From contig NZ_RBWY01000001.1 of NCBI RefSeq assembly GCF_003634275.1, forward strand, positions 927,955 to 991,954: DNA of 64,000 nucleotides. The letters are read 5' to 3'. Shown here in pieces: positions 1-9,461 of the stretch. Under the pieces are notes generated by a model. It made no database searches. It worked only from the letters and a program-made list of their open reading frames with translations, and was not told the DNA's origin. The position numbers and the translations under genes are program-made. The stretch's first letter is position 1, and each line of letters begins with the position of its first letter. This DNA is from Orbus hercynius (GTDB lineage Bacteria; Pseudomonadota; Gammaproteobacteria; Enterobacterales; Orbaceae).

Positions 1-621
1 GAGCAATAAATATTTATAGCGACTATGAAATGTCAGTAAGGCTCGACGAGTAAGCGGCTGCAAAGCTAATTGATTTAATCGATATAACGCCACAATACGT
101 ATCATAAAATGGGTTTGCACATCCGTATCCGCCAGGTGAAGATGATCTTCAATCGGCATCCAAGGGTAATGCTGCCTGAGCTGCGCGGTAAAAACGCCAT
201 CGGTCAAGGCAATAAAATCATGACTTTCATTATCCAATAATTTAGCATTCGCTAAACCACAACTCGGTGACTTGCCGCACACGATATAACCGCATAGTGC
301 CCTTAACTTAGGAATGGTTTGCTGGCAGAACTGACTGATTTTATGGTGAATATTTTGCTCATCGCCATGATTAAATCGCAAAATCGTACTGAAATCTGGC
401 TGCTGATATAAGCCGAGCGTTGGCCTTGGGCTGGGCAGACCGATTGCCATTTCCGGACAAATTGGTTGATACTCAACATAAGGTTGCAGCGTTTCAACCG
501 CCAAGGGCAATCGTTTGTGCCCACCGTCGTAACGAACCGCATCGCCAAGCAGGCACGGGCTAATTCCGATGCGTAACGGATTGTGACTTGCTCGCGTTGG
601 CTGACGTATATCAACTTTCAT
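1..621 (-). CDS. DUF523/DUF1722 protein (YbgA-related), partial at window edge
   Basis: A minus-strand frame stays open from the ATG at 621 to the first base of the window, giving 207 residues with no stop, so the gene continues to the left. The N-terminal part has the DUF523 signatures GISPCLLG, VRYDGGHK, CPE and CGKSPSCGL, with conserved cysteines. The last part (about residues 160 onward) looks like the start of a DUF1722 (YbgA) domain. This two-domain combination is common in gammaproteobacteria, often near photolyase genes, but its biochemical role is not established. An in-frame ATG at 627 is possible; the GAG six bases upstream favours 621. A 103-residue open frame at 303-614 on the same strand is only a shadow. 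Confidence 0.85.
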   Translation of the reverse strand, partial: MKVDIRQPTRASHNPLRIGISPCLLGDAVRYDGGHKRLPLAVETLQPYVEYQPICPEMAIGLPSPRPTLGLYQQPDFSTILRFNHGDEQNIHHKISQFCQQTIPKLRALCGYIVCGKSPSCGLANAKLLDNESHDFIALTDGVFTAQLRQHYPWMPIEDHLHLADTDVQTHFMIRIVALYRLNQLALQPLTRRALLTFHSRYKYLLL

Positions 622-1023
622 ACCCATCTCGTTATATCAGTGCAATTCATCCTAATAATTTAGCGAAAAACAACCCTGCTGTATAGTTAAAAACGCGCTA
701 ATCACTCTGTGACTTGCAGATACTGTCAATGATTATTGCTTAAGATTGTACCTTAATCATCACTCAGTAATAGATTTTTCCCTTAATCCCAAAATCATAC
801 AATTAATCGTAAAAAAAATGATAAAACAAGTTAAAAGTCGATTTTCGACACTTTAAAATCTATATTTTATCAAAATATTGCATATCATTATAGCTTAAGC
901 AATCAGCATAATAATGAACCATCGCTCATACAGCCCCATGAAAACTTACTGCTTATGACCTTGATTACACCTGAAAAAACGCTTTTTATCTAACAACACA
1001 ATGAAAAAGAGAGATAAAGATTT
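622..1023. other. intergenic region between divergent genes
   Basis: This 402-base AT-rich stretch separates the DUF523 gene from the emrA-like gene and must hold both promoters. I see no coding frame, clear operator or terminator in it. A TTGATT hexamer at 961-966 with a T-rich stretch about 17 bases downstream could be a weak promoter for the efflux genes, but the match is poor. Confidence 0.5.
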
Positions 1024-2199
1024 ATGAATATGCCAGCAACCTCGCCAAAAGATAATCCAAAACGTCGCAATCGATGGATGCTTATCGCGTCAGGTGTGTT
1101 TATTGTCATTTTTTGCCTGTATGGCATTTATTGGTTTGCCGTATTACGTAATCAAATATCAACGGATGATGCCTACGTATCGGGAATACAATCACCCGTT
1201 ATTGCTCAAACAACCGGTAAAGTCACGCAAGTTAATGTGACCAATACCGATTTTGTTAACGCCGGCGATGTGCTAGTCGTATTGGATGATACCGATGCTA
1301 AGCTCGCCTATCAGCAAGCGCTTGATTCACTGGCCAACACCGTTCGCCAAACGCAAGTGTTATATATTGATTCAGATCAGTATCAATCAAAAATAAAATC
1401 GGATGAAGTGAGCTTACTACAAGCAACCCAAGATTATCAGCGCCGCTTAGCACTGGGGCAAAAAGATGATGTGTCGGTTGAAGAGCTTGAACATGCCAAA
1501 CAAACCATGCAACTTGCCCAGCTAGAAGTTGAAATTGCCAAGCAACAATACCAAGCTAACCAAGTTTTACTCCATGGTGTCACCTTAGATCAACAGCCCG
1601 CCGTTAAACAAGCCGCAGACCAAGTACGTCAAGCTTGGGTCACGCTACAACGCACAACGATTCGCAGCCCAATTACCGGTTATATTGCCAGAACCAATGT
1701 CGATGTGGGCTCACAAGTCAGTGCTGAAAGTCAATTGATGGTGGTTGTGCCAGCAGAGCCGATCTGGGTTGATGCTAATTTTAAAGAAACCCAGTTACAA
1801 AACATTCGTATTGGTCAAGCCGTTAGCGTCACCAGCGATCTTTATGGCGATGATGTGAGTTATAACGGTAAAGTCGTCGGTATTAATATGGGTACGGGAA
1901 GCGCATTTTCATTACTGCCGGCACAAAACGCCACCGGCAACTGGATTAAAGTGGTGCAGCGTTTACCGGTTAGAGTTGAGCTAGATCCACAGCAAGTCAA
2001 ACAATATCCACTGCGAATCGGCCTGTCAATGAATGTGACTGTTGAGGCAAATAATACCTCAGGGCAAGTCTTAGCTAGCTCACCAAGAACCACACCATTT
2101 TATGCCAGCCAAGCTTTGGTGCTTAACCTTAATGAAATCAATCAGACGATTAATGACATTATTACGCTAAATACCTACCGTGCACCAGCGGAGCTGTAA
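1024..2199 (+). CDS. emrA: EmrA-like membrane fusion protein of a multidrug efflux pump
   Basis: This 391-residue protein has the HlyD/EmrA plan: a short basic cytoplasmic N-terminus, one membrane helix at about residues 18-40, a first lipoyl half-domain (about 55-95), a long coiled coil (about 95-195), a second lipoyl half (about 205-240) and a C-terminal beta-barrel domain. The length is close to E. coli EmrA (390). It would bridge the inner-membrane exporter that follows to a TolC-type outer-membrane channel, which is not in this window. The emrB-like gene starts 3 bases after its stop, so the two are co-transcribed. A purine-rich AGAGAG lies upstream of the ATG. No adjacent MarR-type regulator is present. 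Confidence 0.88.
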   Translation: MNMPATSPKDNPKRRNRWMLIASGVFIVIFCLYGIYWFAVLRNQISTDDAYVSGIQSPVIAQTTGKVTQVNVTNTDFVNAGDVLVVLDDTDAKLAYQQALDSLANTVRQTQVLYIDSDQYQSKIKSDEVSLLQATQDYQRRLALGQKDDVSVEELEHAKQTMQLAQLEVEIAKQQYQANQVLLHGVTLDQQPAVKQAADQVRQAWVTLQRTTIRSPITGYIARTNVDVGSQVSAESQLMVVVPAEPIWVDANFKETQLQNIRIGQAVSVTSDLYGDDVSYNGKVVGINMGTGSAFSLLPAQNATGNWIKVVQRLPVRVELDPQQVKQYPLRIGLSMNVTVEANNTSGQVLASSPRTTPFYASQALVLNLNEINQTINDIITLNTYRAPAEL

Positions 2200-2202
2200 T
2201 CT

Positions 2203-3723
2203 ATGAGCACCATTGAGCCGCTAAAAGGGACTAAGTTAGTCTTTATGACCGTGTTGTTGTCATTTGCAACGTTTATGCAAGTGCTCGACTCGACGATTGC
2301 CAATGTCGCGATTCCAACTATCTCCGGTTCCCTAGGCGTATCAAATACCGAAGGAACTTGGGTTATTACCACATTTGGGGTATCGAATGCGATGTCCATT
2401 GCCCTCACTGGCTTTTTAGCCAAGCGTTATGGTGAAGTTAAAGTCTTTTTGTGGGCAACGGGTTTATTTACGCTATTTTCATTTTTATGTGGTATCTCAG
2501 ATAGCTTAGGCATGCTGCTATTTTTCCGCTGCGTGCAAGGTGCGGTGGCTGGCCCCGTGATCCCTTTGTCACAAAGCATTTTGCTGCGCGGTTATCCCGC
2601 TCGTTTACAAAAGATGGCATTAGCCCTATGGTCAATGACCATTATCTTAGCGCCGGTATGTGGCCCGATTTTAGGCGGTTATATCAGTGATAATTATAAC
2701 TGGGGCTGGATCTTTTTTATGAATGTGCCAATTGGCATCGCCGTTGTACTATTTGGCGCTTACCTATTAAAACCAATGGAATCGACCGTGGTTAAAATCC
2801 CGTTCAATTATATCGGTTTGGCGCTGCTAACGGTTGGCGTTGGCTGCTTACAAGTCTTTTTAGATAAAGGTCAGGAATTAAACTGGTTTGCTTCTAACGA
2901 AATTATCGTCCTTGCCATCATTGCAGTCATTACCTTAACTTTTTTAGTGATTTGGGAAGTGAACAACAAAAACCCGGTGGTTGATCTGGCGCTATTTAAA
3001 ATTAGAAACTTCTCGATTGGCACAATTTCAACCAGCTTGTCATACATGGCGTACTTTGGTGCAATTGTGTTATTGCCACAGTTACTACAAGAGGTCTATA
3101 GCTACAATGCAACGTGGGCGGGTATTGCGCTTGCGCCAATCGGATTATTGCCAATTTTACTCTCCGCCTCGGTAGCCAAAATCTGTGATCATGTTGATAT
3201 TCGCGCAGTCATCACCACCTCGTTTGTGTTTTATTCGATCTGCTTTTTTTGGCGAGCTTATACCTTTGAGCTAAATATTGATTTTACCGGCATTGCCCTG
3301 CCACAGCTTATACAAGGGATTGCAATTGCTTGCTTCTTTATGCCACTGACGATTTTAACGTTATCGGGTTTACCTGCTGAGCGTTTAGCCTCGGCGTCAA
3401 GTTTATCAAATTTTTTCCGCACTTTAGCCGGTTCAGTGGGCACCTCAATCACCACCACATTGTGGGCAAACCGCGCCTCACTGCATCATGCTCATCTGAC
3501 CGAATCGATCACGCCTTACGATCCCAATAGTGTGGCGTATTTTAATCAGATGGCTGAGCATGGCTTATCGTCAACCCAAACAGCCAGCTACATTAATGAA
3601 CAGATATCGGCGCAGAGTTTAATTATGTCGGCTAATGATATTTTCTGGTTATGTGGTTGGGTGTTTATCGGCTTAATTATCAGTATTTGGTTTGCAAAGC
3701 CGCCGTTTAAATCAATGGGCTAA
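2203..3723 (+). CDS. emrB: EmrB-like MFS drug exporter (DHA2 family, 14 TM)
   Basis: A 506-residue very hydrophobic protein with the 14-helix DHA2 drug:proton antiporter layout. The first helix carries the family motif LDSTIANVAIP at about residues 28-38, typical of EmrB/QacA-type proteins. It directly follows the membrane-fusion gene, so the pair should form the inner-membrane part of a tripartite pump expelling hydrophobic toxins. E. coli EmrB is 512 residues. The substrate cannot be told from sequence. No strong terminator is seen in the 200 bases after the stop. Confidence 0.9.
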   Translation: MSTIEPLKGTKLVFMTVLLSFATFMQVLDSTIANVAIPTISGSLGVSNTEGTWVITTFGVSNAMSIALTGFLAKRYGEVKVFLWATGLFTLFSFLCGISDSLGMLLFFRCVQGAVAGPVIPLSQSILLRGYPARLQKMALALWSMTIILAPVCGPILGGYISDNYNWGWIFFMNVPIGIAVVLFGAYLLKPMESTVVKIPFNYIGLALLTVGVGCLQVFLDKGQELNWFASNEIIVLAIIAVITLTFLVIWEVNNKNPVVDLALFKIRNFSIGTISTSLSYMAYFGAIVLLPQLLQEVYSYNATWAGIALAPIGLLPILLSASVAKICDHVDIRAVITTSFVFYSICFFWRAYTFELNIDFTGIALPQLIQGIAIACFFMPLTILTLSGLPAERLASASSLSNFFRTLAGSVGTSITTTLWANRASLHHAHLTESITPYDPNSVAYFNQMAEHGLSSTQTASYINEQISAQSLIMSANDIFWLCGWVFIGLIISIWFAKPPFKSMG

Positions 3724-3931
3724 AAACCTGACAGGGTAAGTTTGGTTGATTTGGCGCTTTCACCGTCATGGTAAAGCTCCGATAAATCGCTATTATTAAC
3801 TTAAGTTTTCTCATTTGCAGCGTAGTTAACCTATACTTATAGCAATAGTACAATAAAACTTTACGATTCTTAAATATCAATCAATTACAATATTACGTAT
3901 GATGGCCTATTCCCTCAGTTTTGGAGAAATG

Positions 3932-5014
3932 ATGAAACCTGTTAACTTGAAATCTATCTTGCCAAGTACGATCTTATCGGCCTTAATCGGTTTAGCCCCA
4001 CTGAGTCAGGCTTGTACTCGCATCGTCTACTTAGGTGAAGATCAGCAAATTATTACTGCCCGCTCAATGGACTGGAAAGATGAAATTGCCACCAATTTAT
4101 GGATTTTCCCGCGTGGCATGGCACGTGATGGCGTTGTTGGGCCGCATTCGCTCAGCTGGACGTCAAAATACGGCAGTGTAATTGCTTCAGGCTATGATGT
4201 ATCGACAACCGATGGCGTTAATGAAAAAGGCCTTGTTGCCAACTTACTTTGGCTTGCCGAGTCGCAATACCCCAATGAAATTACCAACAATAATGGTTTA
4301 TCGGTATCGATCTGGGCACAGTATATGCTAGACAATTTTGCCACCGTTGCAGAGGCTGTCGAATCTTTAGAGCACACACCATTATCAGTATTAACCGATA
4401 ATGTACCGGGGCAAACGCGATTAGCAACCTTGCATTTATCGTTATCTGACGCTAGCGGTGATAGTGCGATTATTGAATACATTGATGGTCAGCAGGTAAT
4501 TCATCACAGTAAGCAATATCAAGTCATGACCAATTCACCGACCTATGATAAACAACTTGCGATGGAAGAGTATTGGCAAAATGTTGGCGGACTGGCCTTT
4601 TTGCCTGGCACTAACCGCGCAGCCGACCGCTTTGCCAGAGCCTCTTTTTATGTCAATAACGTGCCGAAAAAAACCGATATCAATACCGCTGTTGCCAGTG
4701 TCTTTAGTATCATACGCAATGTTTCCGTGCCATATGGACTAACGACCGAAGACTCACCTGAAATCTCGTCAACGCGCTGGCGCACCGTCTATGACCATAA
4801 GCGCCAACTGTACTTTTTTGAATCAGCATTAACGCCGAATGTCTTTTGGACTGATTTAAGTAAAATTGATTTTTCAGCTGAGACCGGGCAAGTTAAAGTG
4901 CTCGCATTAGGTAAAGAGCAGCGTAATATTTTTTCTGGCAATGCCACCGATCAATATAAAGTCAGTGAGCCCTTTGTATTTCAAGGATTGAGTGCACAGC
5001 AATTACACTATTAA
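3932..5014 (+). CDS. secreted choloylglycine hydrolase-family Ntn amidase
   Basis: The open frame begins at 3899, but GGAG at 3923-3926 lies 5 bases before the ATG at 3932, and starting there gives a clean Sec signal peptide ending SQA, immediately followed by cysteine (Cys28). In this Ntn-hydrolase family (bile salt hydrolases, penicillin V acylases) the catalytic nucleophile is an N-terminal cysteine, so signal peptidase cleavage would itself uncover the active site. Arg44 and Asp47 (ARSMDW) match the conserved Arg/Asp of the family; a TNSP motif and an RFARASF stretch match later active-site positions. The mature protein is about 333 residues. Substrates may be N-acyl amides such as conjugated bile salts, penicillin V or acyl-homoserine lactones; sequence alone does not decide. 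It lies between the efflux pair and cysK. Confidence 0.85.
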   Translation: MKPVNLKSILPSTILSALIGLAPLSQACTRIVYLGEDQQIITARSMDWKDEIATNLWIFPRGMARDGVVGPHSLSWTSKYGSVIASGYDVSTTDGVNEKGLVANLLWLAESQYPNEITNNNGLSVSIWAQYMLDNFATVAEAVESLEHTPLSVLTDNVPGQTRLATLHLSLSDASGDSAIIEYIDGQQVIHHSKQYQVMTNSPTYDKQLAMEEYWQNVGGLAFLPGTNRAADRFARASFYVNNVPKKTDINTAVASVFSIIRNVSVPYGLTTEDSPEISSTRWRTVYDHKRQLYFFESALTPNVFWTDLSKIDFSAETGQVKVLALGKEQRNIFSGNATDQYKVSEPFVFQGLSAQQLHY

Positions 5015-5021
5015 AGTCAAT

Positions 5022-5050
5022 GATTATACTTATGTCAAATGAGTATAATC
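5022..5050 (+). terminator. hairpin after the Ntn amidase gene
   Basis: GATTATACT at 5022-5030 pairs with AGTATAATC at 5042-5050 across an 11-base loop, just after the amidase stop codon. The stem is AT-rich and only a broken T stretch follows, so termination would be weak. Confidence 0.4.
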
Positions 5051-5117
5051 TTATAACAAATAATTAGTACCCTTTATGACCATTAACGACTTATAATCAT
5101 CTCAGTTAATTTTCGTT

Positions 5118-5138
5118 AAATAGCTAATGCTATTTTTT
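5118..5138 (+). terminator. terminator-like hairpin just upstream of cysK
   Basis: AAATAGC (5118-5124) and GCTATTT (5129-5135) form a 7-base-pair stem with a TAAT loop and run into six Ts (5133-5138). It lies only 29 bases before the cysK start codon. It may end the amidase transcript or act as a leader attenuator for cysK; the sequence does not settle which. Confidence 0.5.
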
Positions 5139-5166
5139 CGTATACGGATAATAAGAGGATTTAATA

Positions 5167-6132
5167 ATGAGTAGAATATTTGATGATAATTCACAAACAA
5201 TCGGCCACACCCCTCTTGTACGTTTAAAACATTTTGGGCAGGGTAATATTCTGGCTAAGGTGGAATCACGTAATCCAAGCTTTAGTGTAAAGTGTCGTAT
5301 TGCCTCAAATATGATCTGGGATGCCGAAAAACGCGGCTTATTAACCCCAGATGTTGAACTTATTGAGCCAACTAGTGGTAATACCGGTATTGCCTTAGCA
5401 GCAGTTGCCGCGGCAAGAGGTTATAAATTAACATTAACTATGCCAGAAAGTATGAGTATTGAAAGACGTAAATTATTAAAAATACTCGGCGCTAATTTGA
5501 TTTTGACCGATGCAGCTAAAGGTATGAAAGGTGCGATTGCCAAAGCAGAAGAGATCGTTGCCAGCGATCCTAAACATAATTTGATGCTGCAACAATTTAG
5601 TAATCCGTCCAATCCTGAAATTCATGAAAAAACTACGGGTCCTGAAATCTGGCAAGATACCGATGGTCAAGTTGATATTTTCATTGCTGGCGTTGGTACG
5701 GGTGGTACTTTTACTGGCGTGACGCGTTATATTAAAAATAGCCAAGGTAAAGCCATCACGGCGGTTGCTGTCGAACCACTAACTTCGCCTGTCATTTCAC
5801 AAGCATTAGCTGGCGAACCAATCCAACCTGGGCCACATAAAATTCAAGGGATTGGCGCGGGCTTTATTCCGGGTAACCTTGATTTAAGCTTAATTGATTT
5901 GGTTGAAAAAGTCTCCAACGAAGAAGCCATTGATACCGCACGTAAAATTATGGATAAAGAAGGCATCTTAGCTGGTATTTCATCTGGTGCAGCAGTGTTC
6001 GCCGCAGATAAATTGGCTAACTTACCGGAAAATAAAGATAAAACCATTGTGGTTATTTTACCGTCTTCCGGTGAACGTTATTTGAGTACCGACTTGTTTA
6101 GCGGCTTATTTACCGAGCAAGAGTTAGGCTAA
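5167..6132 (+). CDS. cysK: cysteine synthase A (O-acetylserine sulfhydrylase)
   Basis: The 321-residue PLP enzyme makes L-cysteine from O-acetylserine and sulfide in the cytoplasm. [12 protein letters not shown] carries the PLP lysine at residue 42, as in E. coli CysK. The substrate loop TSGNTG, the phosphate-binding GTGGTFTG and the SSGAA segment are all present. The length matches CysK (323) rather than CysM. AGAGGA lies 9 bases before the ATG. A terminator-like hairpin precedes the gene and an intrinsic terminator follows, so it is probably monocistronic. Confidence 0.96.
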   Translation: MSRIFDDNSQTIGHTPLVRLKHFGQGNILAKVESRNPSFSVKCRIASNMIWDAEKRGLLTPDVELIEPTSGNTGIALAAVAAARGYKLTLTMPESMSIERRKLLKILGANLILTDAAKGMKGAIAKAEEIVASDPKHNLMLQQFSNPSNPEIHEKTTGPEIWQDTDGQVDIFIAGVGTGGTFTGVTRYIKNSQGKAITAVAVEPLTSPVISQALAGEPIQPGPHKIQGIGAGFIPGNLDLSLIDLVEKVSNEEAIDTARKIMDKEGILAGISSGAAVFAADKLANLPENKDKTIVVILPSSGERYLSTDLFSGLFTEQELG

Positions 6133-6214
6133 GTTATCAATCAGATTTGCTAAGCACTCTGACCTGAAAAGTCTATTGGCTGTCGGTTGCGACTAGCATC
6201 ACACCTATTTCATC

Positions 6215-6237
6215 AAGGCACGGGTTGTGCCTTTTTT
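6215..6237 (+). terminator. intrinsic terminator after cysK
   Basis: AAGGCAC at 6215-6221 pairs with GTGCCTT at 6227-6233 around a 5-base loop, and a run of six Ts (6232-6237) follows. Confidence 0.85.
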
Positions 6238-6297
6238 ATTGATAGCACAATGCGAGTGCTATGATGATGCAAACTATGATTCAAGCGGTGGCGTAAA

Positions 6298-7260
6298 CTA
6301 TTGCCCAAACTCTATTTCAAACAGCTGCATGCCATATTGACCACCGGTTTGTATTGCCGAAACGAGTTGCTTAATTTTGCCTTCTTGAATTAAGTGACTC
6401 ACCGACGGCGTATTGATCAGAATTTCAAAATTCGCTTTTCTGACCGACGGCGTATGATGATAAAGTCGTTGGCAAACAATTCCTTGTAATGACGCAGCTA
6501 ATTGCGTTCGAACAAAATGCCTTGACTGCTCAGGAAAAGCATCAATGATGCGACTAATCGTTGCCACAGCAGAATGACTATGCAGGGTTGCCAAAATCAA
6601 GTGACCCGTTTGCGCGGCATGTAACGCCGTGCTCATAGTTGCCTGATCGCGCAGTTCACCAATCACAATCACATCAGGATCTTGCCGCAGTGCAGCGGTT
6701 AAGCCCGCTAAATAATCCGTACAATGCACGCCGATTTCGCGTTGCTGAATCAGCGATTGTTGATTGCGATAAATCAACTCAATCGGATCTTCTAGGGTAA
6801 TAATGTGTTTAGCAGCATGCTGATTAATGTCATTAATCATGGCGGATAACGTCGTCGATTTACCACTCCCAGTGGCGCCAGTAATCAAAATTAGCCCCTG
6901 CTGTTTTTGTGCAAGTGTATGCAATATTTTTGGCGCACAGATTTGATCAAGTGTCAGCGGTTGCTGATTAATCAGCCGTAAACACGCCGCAATGCCATGT
7001 TGCTGGTAAAAAACATTCACTCTAAATCGCCCATATACCGCATGATGGTAAGCAAAATCGAGCTGCTTATCTTGCGCCATTTTCATTTGCTGTGACTTGC
7101 TTAACAGGCCATAGAGCTTCGTGTGTAATTCATGCGAAGATAAAATGTTGCTCTCTAATCGTATTAGCTGGCCATTTTGCCGAATAAGCACCTTTTCACC
7201 ACTCGAAAGGTGCACATCTGATGCATTTTGCGATACACTTAACGCTAAAATTGATTCCAT
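6298..7260 (-). CDS. PilT-like retraction ATPase (YggR-type)
   Basis: A 320-residue secretion-superfamily ATPase. GATGSGKSTT is the Walker A motif near residue 130; ITLEDPIEL is the Asp box, DPDVIVIGELRD the Walker B region and LILATLHSHSA the His box, all typical of PilT. The ATG at 7260 is chosen over the upstream start at 7290 because GGTGA lies 5 bases before it. It is divergent from yggS, the same arrangement as E. coli yggR-yggS. In pilus systems such ATPases power retraction of type IV pili; no other pilus gene is in the window, so whether this one moves a pilus or a competence pseudopilus is open. Confidence 0.9.
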   Translation of the reverse strand: MESILALSVSQNASDVHLSSGEKVLIRQNGQLIRLESNILSSHELHTKLYGLLSKSQQMKMAQDKQLDFAYHHAVYGRFRVNVFYQQHGIAACLRLINQQPLTLDQICAPKILHTLAQKQQGLILITGATGSGKSTTLSAMINDINQHAAKHIITLEDPIELIYRNQQSLIQQREIGVHCTDYLAGLTAALRQDPDVIVIGELRDQATMSTALHAAQTGHLILATLHSHSAVATISRIIDAFPEQSRHFVRTQLAASLQGIVCQRLYHHTPSVRKANFEILINTPSVSHLIQEGKIKQLVSAIQTGGQYGMQLFEIEFGQ

Positions 7261-7284
7261 TAATTCACCGAAAAAACTATGACT

Positions 7285-7977
7285 ATGCAAACTAATTTAC
7301 AACACATCGCTGAGCGCATTACCGATGCCAGCAAACAGTGCGATCGTGATCCCAAGCAAATTAAACTGATTGCTGTCAGTAAAACCAAACCTTGTACATT
7401 AATCGAAGACGCCATTCTTGCTGGGCAACGCGCTTTTGGTGAAAACTACGTGCAAGAAGGCGTCGAAAAAGTACAATATTTTCAGCAGCATCATGCTGAT
7501 ACTGCGCTGGAATGGCATTTTATTGGCCCTTTGCAATCGAATAAAACGAAAATAGTCGCCGAACATTTTGATTGGGTGCAAACGATCGATAGATTAAAGA
7601 TAGCACACAGACTGAGTGAACAGCGCCCATCATCGCTCTCACCGTTAAATGTACTAATTCAAATTAATATTAGCCATGAAGAGAGCAAATCAGGGATTCA
7701 CCCTGACGAGATGTTAACCCTAGCTCGGGCTATCTTAGCATTACCCAATTTGACATTAAGGGGATTAATGGCGATACCGAAAGCAGAAATAGAGCCAGAA
7801 CAACAACTTATCGCGTTCAAACAGATGTTTACACTGTATCAACAGTTGCAACAATCCGCCCCCGATATCGATACCTTATCAATGGGCATGAGTGATGATA
7901 TGGCATCAGCGATTTTAGCAGGTAGCACAATGGTCAGGATAGGTTCAGCGATATTTGGCGCCAGAGAATACAACTGA
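7285..7977 (+). CDS. yggS: PLP homeostasis protein YggS (YBL036C/PROSC family)
   Basis: A 230-residue single-domain alanine-racemase-like barrel that binds pyridoxal phosphate and buffers vitamin B6 pools rather than acting as an enzyme. LIAVSKTKP contains the PLP lysine; GENYVQE, WHFIGPLQSNK, LRGLMAIP and LSMGMSDD are family signatures. The second ATG at 7285 gives the usual N-terminus; the frame also has an ATG at 7279. The start region lies about 24 bases from the pilT start, so the two promoters overlap the opposing genes. yggT follows. Confidence 0.93.
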   Translation: MQTNLQHIAERITDASKQCDRDPKQIKLIAVSKTKPCTLIEDAILAGQRAFGENYVQEGVEKVQYFQQHHADTALEWHFIGPLQSNKTKIVAEHFDWVQTIDRLKIAHRLSEQRPSSLSPLNVLIQINISHEESKSGIHPDEMLTLARAILALPNLTLRGLMAIPKAEIEPEQQLIAFKQMFTLYQQLQQSAPDIDTLSMGMSDDMASAILAGSTMVRIGSAIFGAREYN

Positions 7978-8023
7978 TGATTTTTATGATATATTGCTGC
8001 AATATCACGTAAAGGAGTTTGCT

Positions 8024-8584
8024 ATGTCACCACTGTTTTATATTGTTAATACGCTATTAACCCTGTGCATTTATTTAGTGATTTTACGGGTTTGGATGCA
8101 ATATACTCGAGTCAACTATTACAATCCATTTACGCAGTTTGTCATCAAAGTCACGCAGCCTGTTATTGGCCCACTAAGAATACTTGTGCCAGCAATTGGT
8201 AAATTTGATACTGCCTCATTTATTGTGCTGTATCTATTATCGCTGCTCAAACTCCTGACTATTCTCTATTTTGCCACCAATGCGCCTTATTTTAGCCTGA
8301 CATATTTGCTGTATTGCTGTTTGGTTGCCGTCAACGCATTGGGTCATCTGATCTTCTGGATACTGCTTGTTCGCGCTATTTTAAGTTGGGTGAGCCGCGG
8401 GCAATCGTTTCTTGAGGATGTGCTAGCACAGCTTTCCGAACCGCTGATTGCACCAATACGCCGTATTGTGCCACCGATTGGCGGCATCGACGTATCATTT
8501 ATGATTTTTGTTTTTGCGCTAATCGTCTTAAATATGCTCATGATGTCTCTCTTTAGCCCATGGTGGGGCATCGTATCGATTTAG
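8024..8584 (+). CDS. yggT: YggT family inner-membrane protein
   Basis: The frame is open from 7955, but AAAGGAG at 8011-8017 precedes the ATG at 8024 by 6 bases and gives 186 residues, as in E. coli YggT (188). The protein is two copies of the YGGT domain, each with two membrane helices and an RP(I/V)xPIGGID-like segment (for example IRRIVPPIGGID near residue 148). The start lies about 45 bases after yggS, so the two genes form an operon. YggT has been linked to osmotic protection and potassium uptake in E. coli, but its mechanism is not settled. Confidence 0.92.
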   Translation: MSPLFYIVNTLLTLCIYLVILRVWMQYTRVNYYNPFTQFVIKVTQPVIGPLRILVPAIGKFDTASFIVLYLLSLLKLLTILYFATNAPYFSLTYLLYCCLVAVNALGHLIFWILLVRAILSWVSRGQSFLEDVLAQLSEPLIAPIRRIVPPIGGIDVSFMIFVFALIVLNMLMMSLFSPWWGIVSI

Positions 8585-8608
8585 TTCCTTAGCATAAAAG
8601 GATTATTC

Positions 8609-9403
8609 ATGAGTGCCACGCCATTAATTTTAACCATCTTAGCCGGCGCATCAACTTTCATTGGTGCGATTTTGGGTATCTTAACCCAAAAACCCTCCGC
8701 GCGTTTACTGGGTTTTTCGCTTGGTTTTGCCGCCGGCATTATGCTGTTAATCTCATTAATGGAGATGTTACCCGCCGCACTCAGCACGCCGTCCGTATCG
8801 CCAATTTTATGCTATTTCATGTTTATTGCCGGTTTACTTGGCTACTTTGCTATCGATAGCTTATTACCGCATTATCATCCACAAGATATACCCTGTGAAC
8901 GTGGTGACATTGAATGTATGCAGCGCGTACAATCATCCCATAAAGAGAAGCTCAAACGTACCGCTATTCTACTCACACTCGGCATTAGCCTACATAATTT
9001 CCCAGAAGGCATTGCTACCTTTGTCACCGCCAGTGCTAACTTAGAATTAGGCATCGGCATTGCGCTTGCCGTTGCTATTCATAATATTCCGGAAGGCTTA
9101 GCCGTTGCGGCACCGATCTATATTGCAACGGGATCAAAGTGGCAAGCACTATTTTGGGCAAGCTTATCGGGCTGCTCTGAAATTTTGGGCGGCGTTTTGA
9201 CCTATTTAGCCCTAGGTAGTTATGTTACGCAAGCATTGATGGCCAGCATTATGGCAGCGGTTGCCGGCATTATGGTCGCCCTGTCCGTTGATGAACTCAT
9301 TCCACTCGCCAAAGAAGTGGATCCTAAACGCAATCCAAGTATTGGCATTTTATGCGGCATGACGGTGATGGGATTTAGCTTAATTTTATTACAGTATTGC
9401 TAA
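8609..9403 (+). CDS. zupT: ZIP-family zinc/divalent metal importer
   Basis: A 264-residue eight-helix ZIP transporter. The two metal-binding helices carry HNFPEG (near residue 131) and HNIPEG (near residue 157), as in ZupT. A short His- and Cys-containing cytoplasmic loop ([14 protein letters not shown]) lies between helices 3 and 4. The protein should bring Zn2+, and with lower selectivity Fe2+ or Mn2+, into the cytoplasm. It starts 24 bases after yggT with AAAGGA upstream, and converges on rbsR. No Zur site was recognised. Confidence 0.93.
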   Translation: MSATPLILTILAGASTFIGAILGILTQKPSARLLGFSLGFAAGIMLLISLMEMLPAALSTPSVSPILCYFMFIAGLLGYFAIDSLLPHYHPQDIPCERGDIECMQRVQSSHKEKLKRTAILLTLGISLHNFPEGIATFVTASANLELGIGIALAVAIHNIPEGLAVAAPIYIATGSKWQALFWASLSGCSEILGGVLTYLALGSYVTQALMASIMAAVAGIMVALSVDELIPLAKEVDPKRNPSIGILCGMTVMGFSLILLQYC

Positions 9404-9461
9404 TTGCCGTATTTTTGCGGCTAATCACTCACTGCTAACCAGCCAGATAGATTAAACGATA

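Noticed and set aside
303-614. 103-residue minus-strand open frame
   Set aside because: It is a shadow in another frame of the DUF523 gene on the same strand, which shows clear family motifs and runs off the window edge.
9404-9461. GCCG...CGGC hairpin between zupT and rbsR as a terminator
   Set aside because: The stem is only 4 base pairs and no T run follows the second arm.
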